From NCBI GenBank assembly GCA_910586375.1, contig CAJUIE010000066.1:1-9301 (forward strand): a DNA stretch of 9,301 nucleotides, in the 5' to 3' direction. A model generated the notes under the pieces. The model saw only the letters and a program-made list of their open reading frames with translations, was not told where the DNA came from and made no database searches. Positions 1 through 6,330 of this stretch are shown piece after piece (the first letter of the stretch is position 1; each line of letters begins with the position of its first letter). Source of the DNA: an uncultured Alistipes sp. (GTDB lineage: Bacteria > Bacteroidota > Bacteroidia > Bacteroidales > Rikenellaceae). The position numbers were made by a program, and so were the translations under genes.

Positions 1-134
1 CCAACTCGGGTCAGATCAAGACCGGATCCATGTCGCGTTCGGATCGTATGGCCAAGTACAACCAGCTGCTCCGTATCGAGGAGGAGTTGGGCGACGAGGC
101 GATCTACGGTTATAAAAAGGTGTATCGCAAGTAA
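1..134 (+). CDS. eno: enolase, C-terminal end (partial)
   Basis: This is the last 43 codons of enolase, the glycolytic enzyme that converts 2-phosphoglycerate to phosphoenolpyruvate in the cytosol. The reading frame starts at base 3 and ends at TAA 132-134; the rest of the gene lies upstream of the window. The visible peptide contains SGQIKTGSMSRSDRMAKYNQ followed by LLRIEEELG. This is the characteristic enolase C-terminus, where the lysine of the QIKTG segment belongs to the active-site region and the SRSDR...KYNQLLRIEEEL helix closes the barrel. The tail ending in GYKKVYRK is of normal length for the family. A strong terminator 17 bases after the stop separates it from the downstream glycosidase, so the two are not co-transcribed. 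The identification is secure from motif identity, although only about a tenth of the protein is visible. Confidence 0.95.
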   Translation, partial: NSGQIKTGSMSRSDRMAKYNQLLRIEEELGDEAIYGYKKVYRK

Positions 135-151
135 ACCATTCGCTTTTCTGA

Positions 152-189
152 ATATCCCGGCAGCCGTCAAGAGCTGCCGGGATATTTTT
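152..189 (+). terminator. Rho-independent terminator of eno
   Basis: A perfect 13-bp stem (152-164 with 173-185, arm ATATCCCGGCAGC) encloses an 8-base loop and runs into TTTT at 186-189. It begins 17 bases after the enolase stop codon, which is the expected place for the eno terminator. Confidence 0.93.
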
Positions 190-242
190 GTTTCAGGAGT
201 TCTCAGGCATCCTGAAAATCAGAATACGGTATTCGGCGGTTG

Positions 243-282
243 TAAATTTGCTTCGCAATGACGAAAAAAATGCGTATCTTAC
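243..282 (+). promoter_or_regulatory. candidate promoter(s) of the GH3 glycosidase
   Basis: Two Bacteroidetes-type -7 candidates lie before the GH3 start. TAAATTTG at 243-250 matches TAnnTTTG exactly but has no TTTG 19-21 bases upstream. TATCTTAC at 275-282 matches TAnnTT only, with a poor TTCG-like -33 at 252-255 and a leader of about 25 bases. I cannot decide between them. Neither is strong, so expression may need an activator or may be weak. Confidence 0.35.
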
Positions 283-312
283 CAAAGTATTCCACCCGAA
301 AAACTCTTACCG

Positions 313-2772
313 ATGAAGAAAACGTTGCTTTTGCTGCTCCTGACCAGTGCCGTCTGTGCGGCGTCGGGGCAGGAGATCACTCCGGCCGATAAGGCTCGTG
401 CTGCGGAGCTCGTGGCCCGCATGTCTCTCGATGAAAAACTGGCTTATATCGGCGGTTATGATGGCTTTTATATCCGTGCGATTCCGCGCCTGGGCATTCC
501 GGCAATCCGGATGGCCGACGGTCCGCAGGGCGTGCGCAACGAGACGCTCAGTACGCTTTATCCCTGCGGTGTTGCGCTGGCTGCTACGTGGAATCGTGAA
601 CTGGCTTATGCTTATGGTCGTTCGTTGGGGCGCGATGCCCGGGCGCGGGGTGTACATATCATGCTGGGACCGGGCGTCAATATTTATCGTTCGCCTTTGT
701 GTGGTCGTAATTTCGAGTACTATGGCGAGGACCCTTTCCTGGCCTCTGAGACCGCCGTCGGTTATATCCGGGGGATACAGGGAGAGGGTGTTATGGCTAC
801 GATCAAACACTTCTGCGGCAACAACCAGGAGTACGATCGCCACCACGTTTCGTCGGACATCGACGAGCGGACGCTGCACGAAATCTACCTCCCGACTTTC
901 CGCAAAGCGGTCGAGCAGGCCCGGGTCGGGGCCGTCATGTCGAGTTATAACATGGTCAACTGCGTGCATACCACCGAGAATGGCTACCTGGTCAAAGGGG
1001 TGTTGCGCGGAATGTGGGGTTTCGACGGTATTTATATGTCCGACTGGGACGCTACCTATTCGGTCGTCGGACCTGTGAATAATGGCCTTGATCTTGAGAT
1101 GCCGGGGGCGCGGTTCACCAACCCCGGGAATCTGCGTCGAGCACTGGCGGCAGGAACGGTCACCGAGGGTGCGATCGACGAGAAGTGCTGCCATATTTTG
1201 CAGACACTGAGTGCTTTCGGATTCCTTGATCGGGAACAGCAGGATGCTTCGATTCCCGAGCGGGACCCTGAGTCGGCGGCTGTGGCGCTCGACGTGGCGC
1301 GGCAGTCGGCGGTGCTCCTGAAGAACGATGGGTTGTTGCCGCTGGACCGCAAGGTCCGCAACGTGGTGGTGATGGGGCCCAATGCCGGCATCGTGCCTAA
1401 GGGCGGCGGCAGCGGTGAGGTGTCGCCCTTCGAGGCTGTATCGGTGGGCGAAGGGATGTCTCAGGCAGACAAGCGGATACGCACGAGGTTGCTTTATGCG
1501 CAGTTGCAGGGCGGAATTGCTGCATCAGGACTGTTTCATGCACCCACTGGCTTGCCAGGCCTGCGGGGTGAGTATTTCGCCAACCGCAATTTTGAGGGAC
1601 AGCCGACACTTGTGCGCGTCGACGAGCAGATCGATTTTCTGTGGCAGGGCGTGCCTGTCGAAGGTCTTCCGGCCGACCATTTTTCGGTGCGCTGGACGGG
1701 CGTCTTTCGCTCGCCTGTGTCGCAGTGGGTCGAGTTTCGCGTGAGCGGTGACGACGGCTATCGTCTCTTTATCGACGACCAGGAGGTGCTGGAGCATTGG
1801 GGCGACCACAGCGAGACGAGCAAAAGTTATGCGATGCAGGTTGACGGGGGCCGCAGTTATGATGTGCGTCTGGAGTATTATGATAATACGAGTACGGCGC
1901 GCGTTGCGCTGGAGTTTGGGACCTATTCGCCCGAAACGTACGACAGGGCGATTGCTGAGGCTGATGCGGTCGTTTATTGTGCGGGGTTCACCAACGTTTC
2001 CGAGAGCGAGAACGGCGACCGGACTTTCGGCTTGCCGGGTAACCAGGCGGAGGAAATTGCTGCTGCAGCTGCCCTGAATCCCAATGTGATTCTGGTAGTC
2101 CATGCGGGTGGAGGTGTCGATTTTGCACCCGTGGTTGATAAGGTGCGGGCTATCCTGCATGTGTGGTATGCCGGGCAGGCGGGTGGCACGGCCGTGGCCG
2201 ATATTCTCACGGGCCGGGTGAATCCGTCCGGGCATCTGCCCATCACCATTGAACGACGTGCTGAGGAGAACCCCACTTGGGAGAACTATCGTCCCAATGT
2301 CGAGCAGTTTCAGGGCAGCCCCGTTGCCCGTGTATGTTATAACGAGGGTGTCTTTGTTGGTTATCGCGGATATGACCGGGCAGGTATTGAGCCGATGTAT
2401 CCCTTCGGGTTCGGTCTTTCTTATACGACGTTCGCCTTTTCCGATCTGCGTGTCGAGCCACGTGGGGAGGGTTACGCCGTGTCGTTCGATGTGACCAATA
2501 CGGGGCGCCGGGCCGGTGCCGAGGTTGCGCAGGTTTATGTCGGTGATCCGCAGGCGAGCGTTCCGCGCCCCGAAAAAGAGCTGAAGGGTTATGAGAAGGT
2601 TTTCCTCCGGCCCGGAGAGACCCGGCGCGTGGAGGTGATGCTCGACCGGAATGCGTTCGCTTATTGGGACATGGACCGTCATGGATTTCGGGTCGAACCG
2701 GGCGACTTCGTTGTTTCGGTCGGCGCTTCGTCACGTGATCTGCCTCTCTCGTCAACGATATGTGTAGAGTAG
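313..2772 (+). CDS. secreted GH3 beta-glycosidase with inserted PA14 domain
   Basis: This is an 819-residue glycoside hydrolase of family 3, most likely a beta-glucosidase-type exo-enzyme that releases terminal sugars from oligosaccharides with retention of configuration. Residues 1-20 form a signal peptide (MKK, a leucine run, small residues before Gln20 or Glu21), so it acts in the periplasm or at the cell surface. The N-terminal barrel covers about 30-300 and has RMADGPQGVR near 66-75, GRNFEYYGEDP at 131-141, the KHF substrate motif at 165-167 and the nucleophile Asp244 in MSDWDA. The C-terminal sandwich domain (about 330-650) is split by a PA14 domain at about 416-540, starting at GLRGEYFAN. 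After it comes SESENGDR, where Glu564 or Glu566 is the likely acid/base, then LPGNQ. A fibronectin-III-like domain follows (about 735-806). PA14 inserts in this position occur in known GH3 beta-glucosidases and narrow the active site. The exact substrate cannot be read from sequence. No SusC/SusD pair or other glycosidase is visible nearby. Confidence 0.93.
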   Translation: MKKTLLLLLLTSAVCAASGQEITPADKARAAELVARMSLDEKLAYIGGYDGFYIRAIPRLGIPAIRMADGPQGVRNETLSTLYPCGVALAATWNRELAYAYGRSLGRDARARGVHIMLGPGVNIYRSPLCGRNFEYYGEDPFLASETAVGYIRGIQGEGVMATIKHFCGNNQEYDRHHVSSDIDERTLHEIYLPTFRKAVEQARVGAVMSSYNMVNCVHTTENGYLVKGVLRGMWGFDGIYMSDWDATYSVVGPVNNGLDLEMPGARFTNPGNLRRALAAGTVTEGAIDEKCCHILQTLSAFGFLDREQQDASIPERDPESAAVALDVARQSAVLLKNDGLLPLDRKVRNVVVMGPNAGIVPKGGGSGEVSPFEAVSVGEGMSQADKRIRTRLLYAQLQGGIAASGLFHAPTGLPGLRGEYFANRNFEGQPTLVRVDEQIDFLWQGVPVEGLPADHFSVRWTGVFRSPVSQWVEFRVSGDDGYRLFIDDQEVLEHWGDHSETSKSYAMQVDGGRSYDVRLEYYDNTSTARVALEFGTYSPETYDRAIAEADAVVYCAGFTNVSESENGDRTFGLPGNQAEEIAAAAALNPNVILVVHAGGGVDFAPVVDKVRAILHVWYAGQAGGTAVADILTGRVNPSGHLPITIERRAEENPTWENYRPNVEQFQGSPVARVCYNEGVFVGYRGYDRAGIEPMYPFGFGLSYTTFAFSDLRVEPRGEGYAVSFDVTNTGRRAGAEVAQVYVGDPQASVPRPEKELKGYEKVFLRPGETRRVEVMLDRNAFAYWDMDRHGFRVEPGDFVVSVGASSRDLPLSSTICVE

Positions 2773-2888
2773 GGCGGAGCCGGAGGCGGCAGGGTGAGGC
2801 GACCTGCAAGTCTACGTCGGGGGCTCGCTACATTCTGTCGCGGGTCCCGCTGGGGCTGACGCGCCGTAGGCGAGGGCAGGGAACCGCG

Positions 2889-2910
2889 GCAACGCTTCAG
2901 CGTTGCACTT
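2889..2910 (+). repeat. small hairpin, possible weak terminator after the GH3 gene
   Basis: GCAACGC at 2889-2895 pairs perfectly with GCGTTGC at 2900-2906 around a TTCA loop, and ACTTTT follows at 2907-2910. It could be a weak terminator for the GH3 gene, whose stop is 117 bases upstream, or part of a larger intergenic repeat. The preceding stretch 2773-2888 is G+C-rich, carries the short palindrome GCGGGTCCCGC at 2840-2850, and shows no gene that I can support. Confidence 0.4.
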
Positions 2911-2990
2911 TTCGGCGACGAGGAATGACAATTTCCGACCGCGGCCCTGGTCCTCTCTTTGTCATTCTGAGGCGCGGAGCGCCGAAGAAT
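2911..2990. repeat. intergenic inverted-repeat element
   Basis: Two arms face each other. On the left, TTCGGCG (2911-2917) is followed by AATGACAA (2924-2931). On the right, TTGTCATT (2959-2966) is followed by CGCCGAA (2980-2986). Both segments pair exactly, and the bases between them differ in length, so the folded form has a bulged stem. The right arm also contains GGCGC-GGA-GCGCC (2971-2983), a small hairpin of its own. The right arm (TTGTCATTCTGAGGCG...CGAAGAAT) resembles a short intergenic motif that I recall being scattered in many copies through bacterial genomes. That dispersal is recollection, since only this element can be seen here. No coding role is apparent. Confidence 0.55.
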
Positions 2991-3012
2991 CTATTCGGTC
3001 CGAGAGGCAAAC

Positions 3013-3044
3013 AAAAAAACACCCGGTTGAAAACCGGGTGTTTT
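3013..3044 (-). terminator. terminator of tRNA-His, possibly bidirectional
   Basis: CACCCGGTT (3020-3028) pairs with AACCGGGTG (3032-3040) around a 3-base loop, and flanking A and T tracts extend the stem to 13 bp. Read on the minus strand, the hairpin runs into seven T residues (complement of 3013-3019), about 20 bases past the tRNA 3' end. On the plus strand it ends in TTTT (3041-3044), so it may also stop transcripts that read out of the GH3 gene. Confidence 0.88.
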
Positions 3045-3064
3045 GCATTGAAATTGAAAAAAAG

Positions 3065-3139
3065 GGTGGAAGAAGGGGCTCGAACCCTCGACCTTCGGAA
3101 CCACAATCCGACGCTCTAACCGACTGAGCTACATCCACC
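3065..3139 (-). tRNA. tRNA-His (anticodon GTG)
   Basis: The minus strand folds as a complete cloverleaf. There is a D arm GCTC/GAGC, an anticodon stem TCGGA/TCCGA with loop TTGTGGT giving anticodon GTG, a variable loop AGGTC, and a T arm GAGGG-TTCGAGC-CCCTT. The acceptor strands GTGGATG and CTTCCAC are preceded by an encoded G at -1 (3139) facing C73 (3065). This extra G-1:C73 pair is the recognised identity element of histidine tRNA and agrees with the anticodon. The CCA end is not encoded. The acceptor has one U-U mismatch (positions 6 and 67), and the outer T-stem pair is G-U. The gene stands alone with its own promoter and terminator. Confidence 0.96.
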
Positions 3140-3169
3140 ATCTCTACGGCGCGATGCCGTATCGGGATG

Positions 3170-3201
3170 CAAATGTAATACGTTTTTTCGCTTTCGCCAA
3201 A
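3170..3201 (-). promoter_or_regulatory. promoter of tRNA-His
   Basis: On the minus strand, TTTG (complement of 3198-3201) lies 20 bases before TACATTTG (complement of 3170-3177). This is an exact match to the Bacteroidetes -33 TTTG / -7 TAnnTTTG promoter with normal spacing. Transcription would begin around 3163, giving a leader of roughly 24 bases before the tRNA. Confidence 0.8.
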
Positions 3202-3237
3202 TAAAAGCGCCGAAAAATCGTCGGTCGCCGCCCGTGG

Positions 3238-3273
3238 GTGACAAAATGGCAGTCCGGGCTGTAGCTTTGTCAC
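3238..3273 (+). promoter_or_regulatory. groES upstream inverted repeat and TAnnTTTG element
   Basis: GTGACAAA (3238-3245) and TTTGTCAC (3266-3273) form an exact 8-bp inverted repeat with a 20-base spacer, a plausible regulator-binding arrangement. The right arm overlaps TAGCTTTG (3262-3269), a full match to the Bacteroidetes -7 element TAnnTTTG. No clear TTTG is found 19-21 bases upstream of it. If used, it would give a groES leader of roughly 95 bases. A regulator bound to the right arm would compete with the polymerase, but that is inference. Confidence 0.45.
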
Positions 3274-3281
3274 GTCGCGCC

Positions 3282-3311
3282 TGCCAAAAAGGGGTTGGCA
3301 CACCGATTGAT
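3282..3311 (+). promoter_or_regulatory. sigma-54-like element before groES
   Basis: TTGGCAC at 3295-3301, five bases, then TTGAT at 3307-3311 matches the sigma-54 pattern TTGGCAC-N5-TTGCW with correct spacing. The one departure is GA instead of GC at -12. TGCCAA (3282-3287) and TTGGCA (3295-3300) form an inverted repeat overlapping the -24 box. The start site would fall near 3322, about 50 bases before groES. The imperfect -12 box keeps this tentative. Confidence 0.35.
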
Positions 3312-3371
3312 AGATAGGGAGTTGCCTGTGCACGTACAAGACATCTAAAAACCAAATAAACAGCAAAGATT

Positions 3372-3641
3372 ATGAACGTAAAACCTTTATCGGACCGCGT
3401 GCTGATTCTGCCGAATCCCGCGGAGGAGAAGACGGCCGGCGGCCTGATCATTCCCGACACGGCTAAGGAGAAACCTCTGGCTGGCAAGGTCGTGGCTGTA
3501 GGCCCCGGCACTAACGAGGTAAAAATGGAGGTCAAGGCGGGCGATCAGGTGCTCTATGGCAAGTATGCCGGACAGGAGCTCCGCATCGACGGCGAGGATT
3601 ACCTCATCATGAAGCAGAACGATATTTTGGCAATCATATAA
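3372..3641 (+). CDS. groES: co-chaperonin GroES (Cpn10)
   Basis: This 89-residue protein is the 10-kDa co-chaperonin that caps the GroEL cylinder as a seven-subunit lid in the cytosol, closing the folding chamber in an ATP-dependent cycle. It starts MNVKPLSDRVLI, the usual N-terminal strand. Residues 16-35 (NPAEEKTAGGLIIPDTAKEK) form the mobile loop that contacts GroEL, with the hydrophobic GLII segment. It continues with GKVVAVGPG and ends in the standard YLIMKQNDILAII strand. Its length is slightly below the usual 95-97 residues but all core elements are present. The ATG at 3372 has no Shine-Dalgarno sequence and follows an A-rich leader, as is normal in Bacteroidetes. groEL begins 13 bases after the stop, so the two are one operon. 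No CIRCE element was found upstream. Confidence 0.97.
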   Translation: MNVKPLSDRVLILPNPAEEKTAGGLIIPDTAKEKPLAGKVVAVGPGTNEVKMEVKAGDQVLYGKYAGQELRIDGEDYLIMKQNDILAII

Positions 3642-3654
3642 TTCCCAAACAGTT

Positions 3655-5286
3655 ATGGCAAAAGAGATCAAATATAACGTCGAGGCGCGCGAATTGCTCA
3701 AGGAGGGTGTTGATGCGCTGTCCAACGCCGTGAAGGTAACGCTCGGTCCTAAGGGGCGCAACGTTATTATCGACAAAAAATTCGGGGCTCCGCAGGTGAC
3801 TAAGGACGGTGTGTCCGTGGCTAAGGAGGTCGAGTTGGAGGACCCGTTCGCCAACATGGGCGCCCAGATGGTCAAGGAGGTGGCTTCGAAGACCAATGAC
3901 GATGCTGGCGACGGTACCACGACAGCCACCGTGCTGGCTCAGTCGATCATCGGCGTGGGTTTGAAGAACGTCACGGCGGGTGCCAATCCTATGGACTTGA
4001 AGCGGGGTATCGACAAGGCTGTTGCCGAAGTTGTGGCTTCGCTGCGAAAGCAAAGCCAGGAGGTGGGCTCCGACTTCGCCAAGATCGAGCAGGTAGCCAC
4101 TATTTCCGCCAATAACGACAGCAATATCGGCAAGCTCATCGCTGAAGCGATGGCCAAGGTCAATAAAGAGGGTGTCATCACTGTTGAAGAGGCCAAGGGC
4201 ACCGAGACTCATGTCGAGGTAGTCGAGGGTATGCAGTTCGACCGCGGTTACATTTCGGCTTATTTCATCACCGACCCCGAGAAGATGGAGGCCCAGTTGG
4301 AGAAGCCCTATGTGCTCATTACGGACAAGAAGATTTCGACCATGAAGGAGCTTATGGGCGTTCTGGAGCCTGTGGCTCAGAGCGGCCGGGCACTTCTGAT
4401 CATCGCCGAGGATGTCGATGGCGAAGCGCTGTCGGCTCTGGTTGTCAACCGCTTGCGCGGTACGCTGAAGATCGCCGCTTGCAAGGCTCCGGGTTTTGGA
4501 GATCGCCGCAAGGAGATGCTGGAGGATATTGCTGTGCTGACGGGGGCCACCGTTATTTCGGCCGATAAGGGTATGAAGATCGAAGATGCCACGCTCGCCA
4601 TGCTCGGCACGGCCGAGAAGGTGACGCTCAACAAGGAGAACACCACCATCGTCGACGGTGCCGGCAAGAAGGAGGAGATCGCAGCCCGCGTGGCGCAGAT
4701 CCGTGCTTCGATTGAGAAAGCTACGTCGGATTACGACAAGGAAAAGTTGCAGGAGCGTCTGGCCAAGCTGGCCGGCGGCGTAGCGGTGCTTTATGTCGGT
4801 GCCGCCACTGAGGTCGAGATGAAGGAGAAAAAAGATCGCGTTGACGATGCGCTGGCCGCTACGCGTGCTGCCGTCGAAGAGGGTATCGTTCCGGGTGGCG
4901 GTGTGGCTTATATCCGCGCTACGTCGGCTCTGGAGGGCCTCAAGGGCGAGAACGACGATCAGACGACCGGTATCCAGATTGTGAAGCGTGCTATCGAGGA
5001 GCCGCTGCGCCAGATCGTCGCCAATGCCGGCGGTGAGGGTTCGGTGGTCGTCAACAAGGTGCGTGAGGGCAAGGGTGCCTTCGGTTATAACGCCCGCGAC
5101 GATAAGTACGAAGATATGCTCAAGGCCGGTATCATCGATCCGACGAAGGTGTCGCGCGTGGCTCTGGAGAACGCAGCCTCGATTGCTTCGATGTTCCTCA
5201 CTACGGAGTGCGTGCTGGCCGAGAAGAAGTCCGAGCAGCCCGCCATGCCCCCGATGCCGGCAGGCGGTATGGGCGGCATGATGTAG
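3655..5286 (+). CDS. groEL: chaperonin GroEL (Cpn60)
   Basis: This 543-residue subunit forms the 14-mer double-ring chaperonin that encloses unfolded cytosolic proteins and folds them using ATP and GroES. It begins MAKEIKYNVEARELL and aligns over its whole length. The nucleotide site shows GDGTTTATVLA at 85-95, and Asp398 in DDALAATRAA occupies the position of the catalytic aspartate, with the same number as in the E. coli protein. The Cpn60 signature AAVEEGIVPGGG lies at 405-416. The apical domain is intact between about 190 and 375. The C-terminus ends PAGGMGGMM, the flexible Gly-Gly-Met tail that lines the cavity floor. The gene follows groES by 13 bases and closes the operon with a strong terminator. 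Codon use looks highly biased, as expected for an abundant protein. This appears to be an ordinary housekeeping copy; whether the genome holds a second copy cannot be seen. Confidence 0.98.
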   Translation: MAKEIKYNVEARELLKEGVDALSNAVKVTLGPKGRNVIIDKKFGAPQVTKDGVSVAKEVELEDPFANMGAQMVKEVASKTNDDAGDGTTTATVLAQSIIGVGLKNVTAGANPMDLKRGIDKAVAEVVASLRKQSQEVGSDFAKIEQVATISANNDSNIGKLIAEAMAKVNKEGVITVEEAKGTETHVEVVEGMQFDRGYISAYFITDPEKMEAQLEKPYVLITDKKISTMKELMGVLEPVAQSGRALLIIAEDVDGEALSALVVNRLRGTLKIAACKAPGFGDRRKEMLEDIAVLTGATVISADKGMKIEDATLAMLGTAEKVTLNKENTTIVDGAGKKEEIAARVAQIRASIEKATSDYDKEKLQERLAKLAGGVAVLYVGAATEVEMKEKKDRVDDALAATRAAVEEGIVPGGGVAYIRATSALEGLKGENDDQTTGIQIVKRAIEEPLRQIVANAGGEGSVVVNKVREGKGAFGYNARDDKYEDMLKAGIIDPTKVSRVALENAASIASMFLTTECVLAEKKSEQPAMPPMPAGGMGGMM

Positions 5287-5320
5287 TCGATCCATAGGCG
5301 GATATCTCCGCAACCTCCCC

Positions 5321-5372
5321 GAACGGGACGGATGAAGCGTATTTGATACGGCGCATCCGTTCCGTTCTTTTT
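5321..5372 (+). terminator. terminator of groES-groEL
   Basis: The arms at 5321-5334 and 5354-5367 pair over 14 bp with one G-U pair. The 19-base loop holds a second small stem (CGTAT/ATACG around TTG). Five T residues follow at 5368-5372. The hairpin begins 34 bases after the groEL stop. A smaller hairpin, GCGGA-TATC-TCCGC at 5298-5311, lies just before it. Confidence 0.9.
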
Positions 5373-5402
5373 GTATTTTATGGCCGGTTTTTGCTACCTT
5401 TG
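5370..5402 (+). promoter_or_regulatory. promoter of the EamA transporter
   Basis: TTTG at 5370-5373 is followed after 21 bases by TACCTTTG at 5395-5402, a full match to the Bacteroidetes -33/-7 promoter. Transcription would start near 5408, leaving a leader of about 14 bases before ATG 5422. The -33 box shares bases with the T-run of the groEL terminator. The promoter position also rules out the in-frame TTG at 5371 as the start codon. Confidence 0.8.
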
Positions 5403-5421
5403 CGGCGAAATTGTGCAAATC

Positions 5422-6330
5422 ATGAAAAAAGGTATTCTTTATGCCGTGCTGGCCTCGGTTCTGTGGGCGATTGTTAACCCGTTCATCAAGCAGGGACTGA
5501 GTTATGGCTTCACACCGATGAATTTTGCGGGACTGCGGTTCACGATCGTCGGCATTATCCTCTTCGCTTATACGTGGCATCGCGGCATGGGGCGCGAGTT
5601 TGTGCAGAATCGCCGGCTTTTCGGTAATCTGATTCTTATCAATATGTTCATGGGTTATACGGCCTTTTACTTTGGTGTCGACTTTGTTAGCGGGGCTATC
5701 GGATCGATCGTCATGGGCCTCACGCCGCTGATCAATGTGTTGCTGGCGCACCTCGTGGCCAGCAACGACCGGCTTAACCGTTATAAGGCGACCAGCCTGT
5801 TGGTCAGTCTTGCGGGATTGTTACTCATCGTCGGCACCGGGAGCGACGGTGCACCGCTCGATTGGCGCGGTATCGGAGGCATCGTGCTGTTGCTGGCCTC
5901 CATCCTGTTTCAGGGGTATTCGGCGATTTCGGTCGCGGAGGAGAAAGGCCGCGTTGACCCGATCTTCCTGAATGCCGTGCAGATGTTTTTCGGCGGTCTG
6001 TTGCTTTATGGTGTGGGCATTGCTGCGGAGGGATTTCGGCCTTTCTGGTCGATGCCGGCAGGGTTTTATGCCTGCCTCGGAGTGCTGGTTTTTATTTCGG
6101 TCTTCGCTTTCAGCTTCTGGTTCATGGCGCTGCGCAGTCCGGGTGCAAAGGTCAGCGACATCAACATGTGTCGGTTGATAAATCCCGTTTTGGGAGCCGT
6201 GCTGAGTTGGATCATGCTGCCCGGCGAGTACCCGCATTTCAGTACTGTAGCCGGTATGATCGTGATTGTCGGTTCGCTGATCATTTATTTTAAGGGTGAA
6301 GCGATCGTCCAGTGGTGGCGGCAGCGATGA
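5422..6330 (+). CDS. EamA/DMT-family inner-membrane transporter
   Basis: This 302-residue, very hydrophobic protein belongs to the drug/metabolite transporter superfamily (EamA, formerly DUF6, type). Roughly ten membrane segments can be drawn, near residues 4-21, 34-50, 66-83, 88-106, 120-138, 149-167, 181-199, 210-230, 244-262 and 270-287. They form two repeated five-helix EamA units. Typical features are the start MKKGILYAVLASVLWAIVNP, the helix-4 region with GSIVMGLTPLINVLLAHL, and its counterpart KVSDINMCRLINPVLGAVLS in the second half. Family members export or import amino acids, nucleosides or other small metabolites; the substrate cannot be predicted here. The ATG at 5422 is chosen over the in-frame upstream TTG because it matches the MKK start of the first helix and lies just downstream of a good promoter. 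The gene is monocistronic, with terminators on both sides. Confidence 0.9.
   Translation: MKKGILYAVLASVLWAIVNPFIKQGLSYGFTPMNFAGLRFTIVGIILFAYTWHRGMGREFVQNRRLFGNLILINMFMGYTAFYFGVDFVSGAIGSIVMGLTPLINVLLAHLVASNDRLNRYKATSLLVSLAGLLLIVGTGSDGAPLDWRGIGGIVLLLASILFQGYSAISVAEEKGRVDPIFLNAVQMFFGGLLLYGVGIAAEGFRPFWSMPAGFYACLGVLVFISVFAFSFWFMALRSPGAKVSDINMCRLINPVLGAVLSWIMLPGEYPHFSTVAGMIVIVGSLIIYFKGEAIVQWWRQR

Noticed and set aside
1525..2682. A 385-codon open frame on the minus strand inside the GH3 gene
   Set aside because: It is antisense to a well-conserved enzyme, has no recognisable domain and no promoter, and fits a codon-bias artefact.
2760..3127. Short plus-strand open frames running from the GH3 3' end into the tRNA region
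   Set aside because: They run through the inverted repeats, the terminator and the antisense strand of tRNA-His. The peptides are Arg-rich and low in complexity, so they are unlikely to be genes.
3140..3371. CIRCE operator (TTAGCACTC-N9-GAGTGCTAA) expected before groES in many bacteria
   Set aside because: I read the interval and found neither arm. The inverted repeats that are present have different sequences.
5371..5421. An upstream TTG start that would add 17 residues to the EamA transporter
   Set aside because: It lies inside the promoter -33 box and the terminator T-run, upstream of the predicted transcription start. The ATG at 5422 gives a normal MKK start.
3634..5751. A 705-codon open frame on the minus strand opposite groEL
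   Set aside because: It lies wholly opposite groEL, its terminator and the start of the transporter gene, and the peptide resembles no family. Such long antisense frames arise from the biased codon use of highly expressed genes; groEL itself is beyond doubt.
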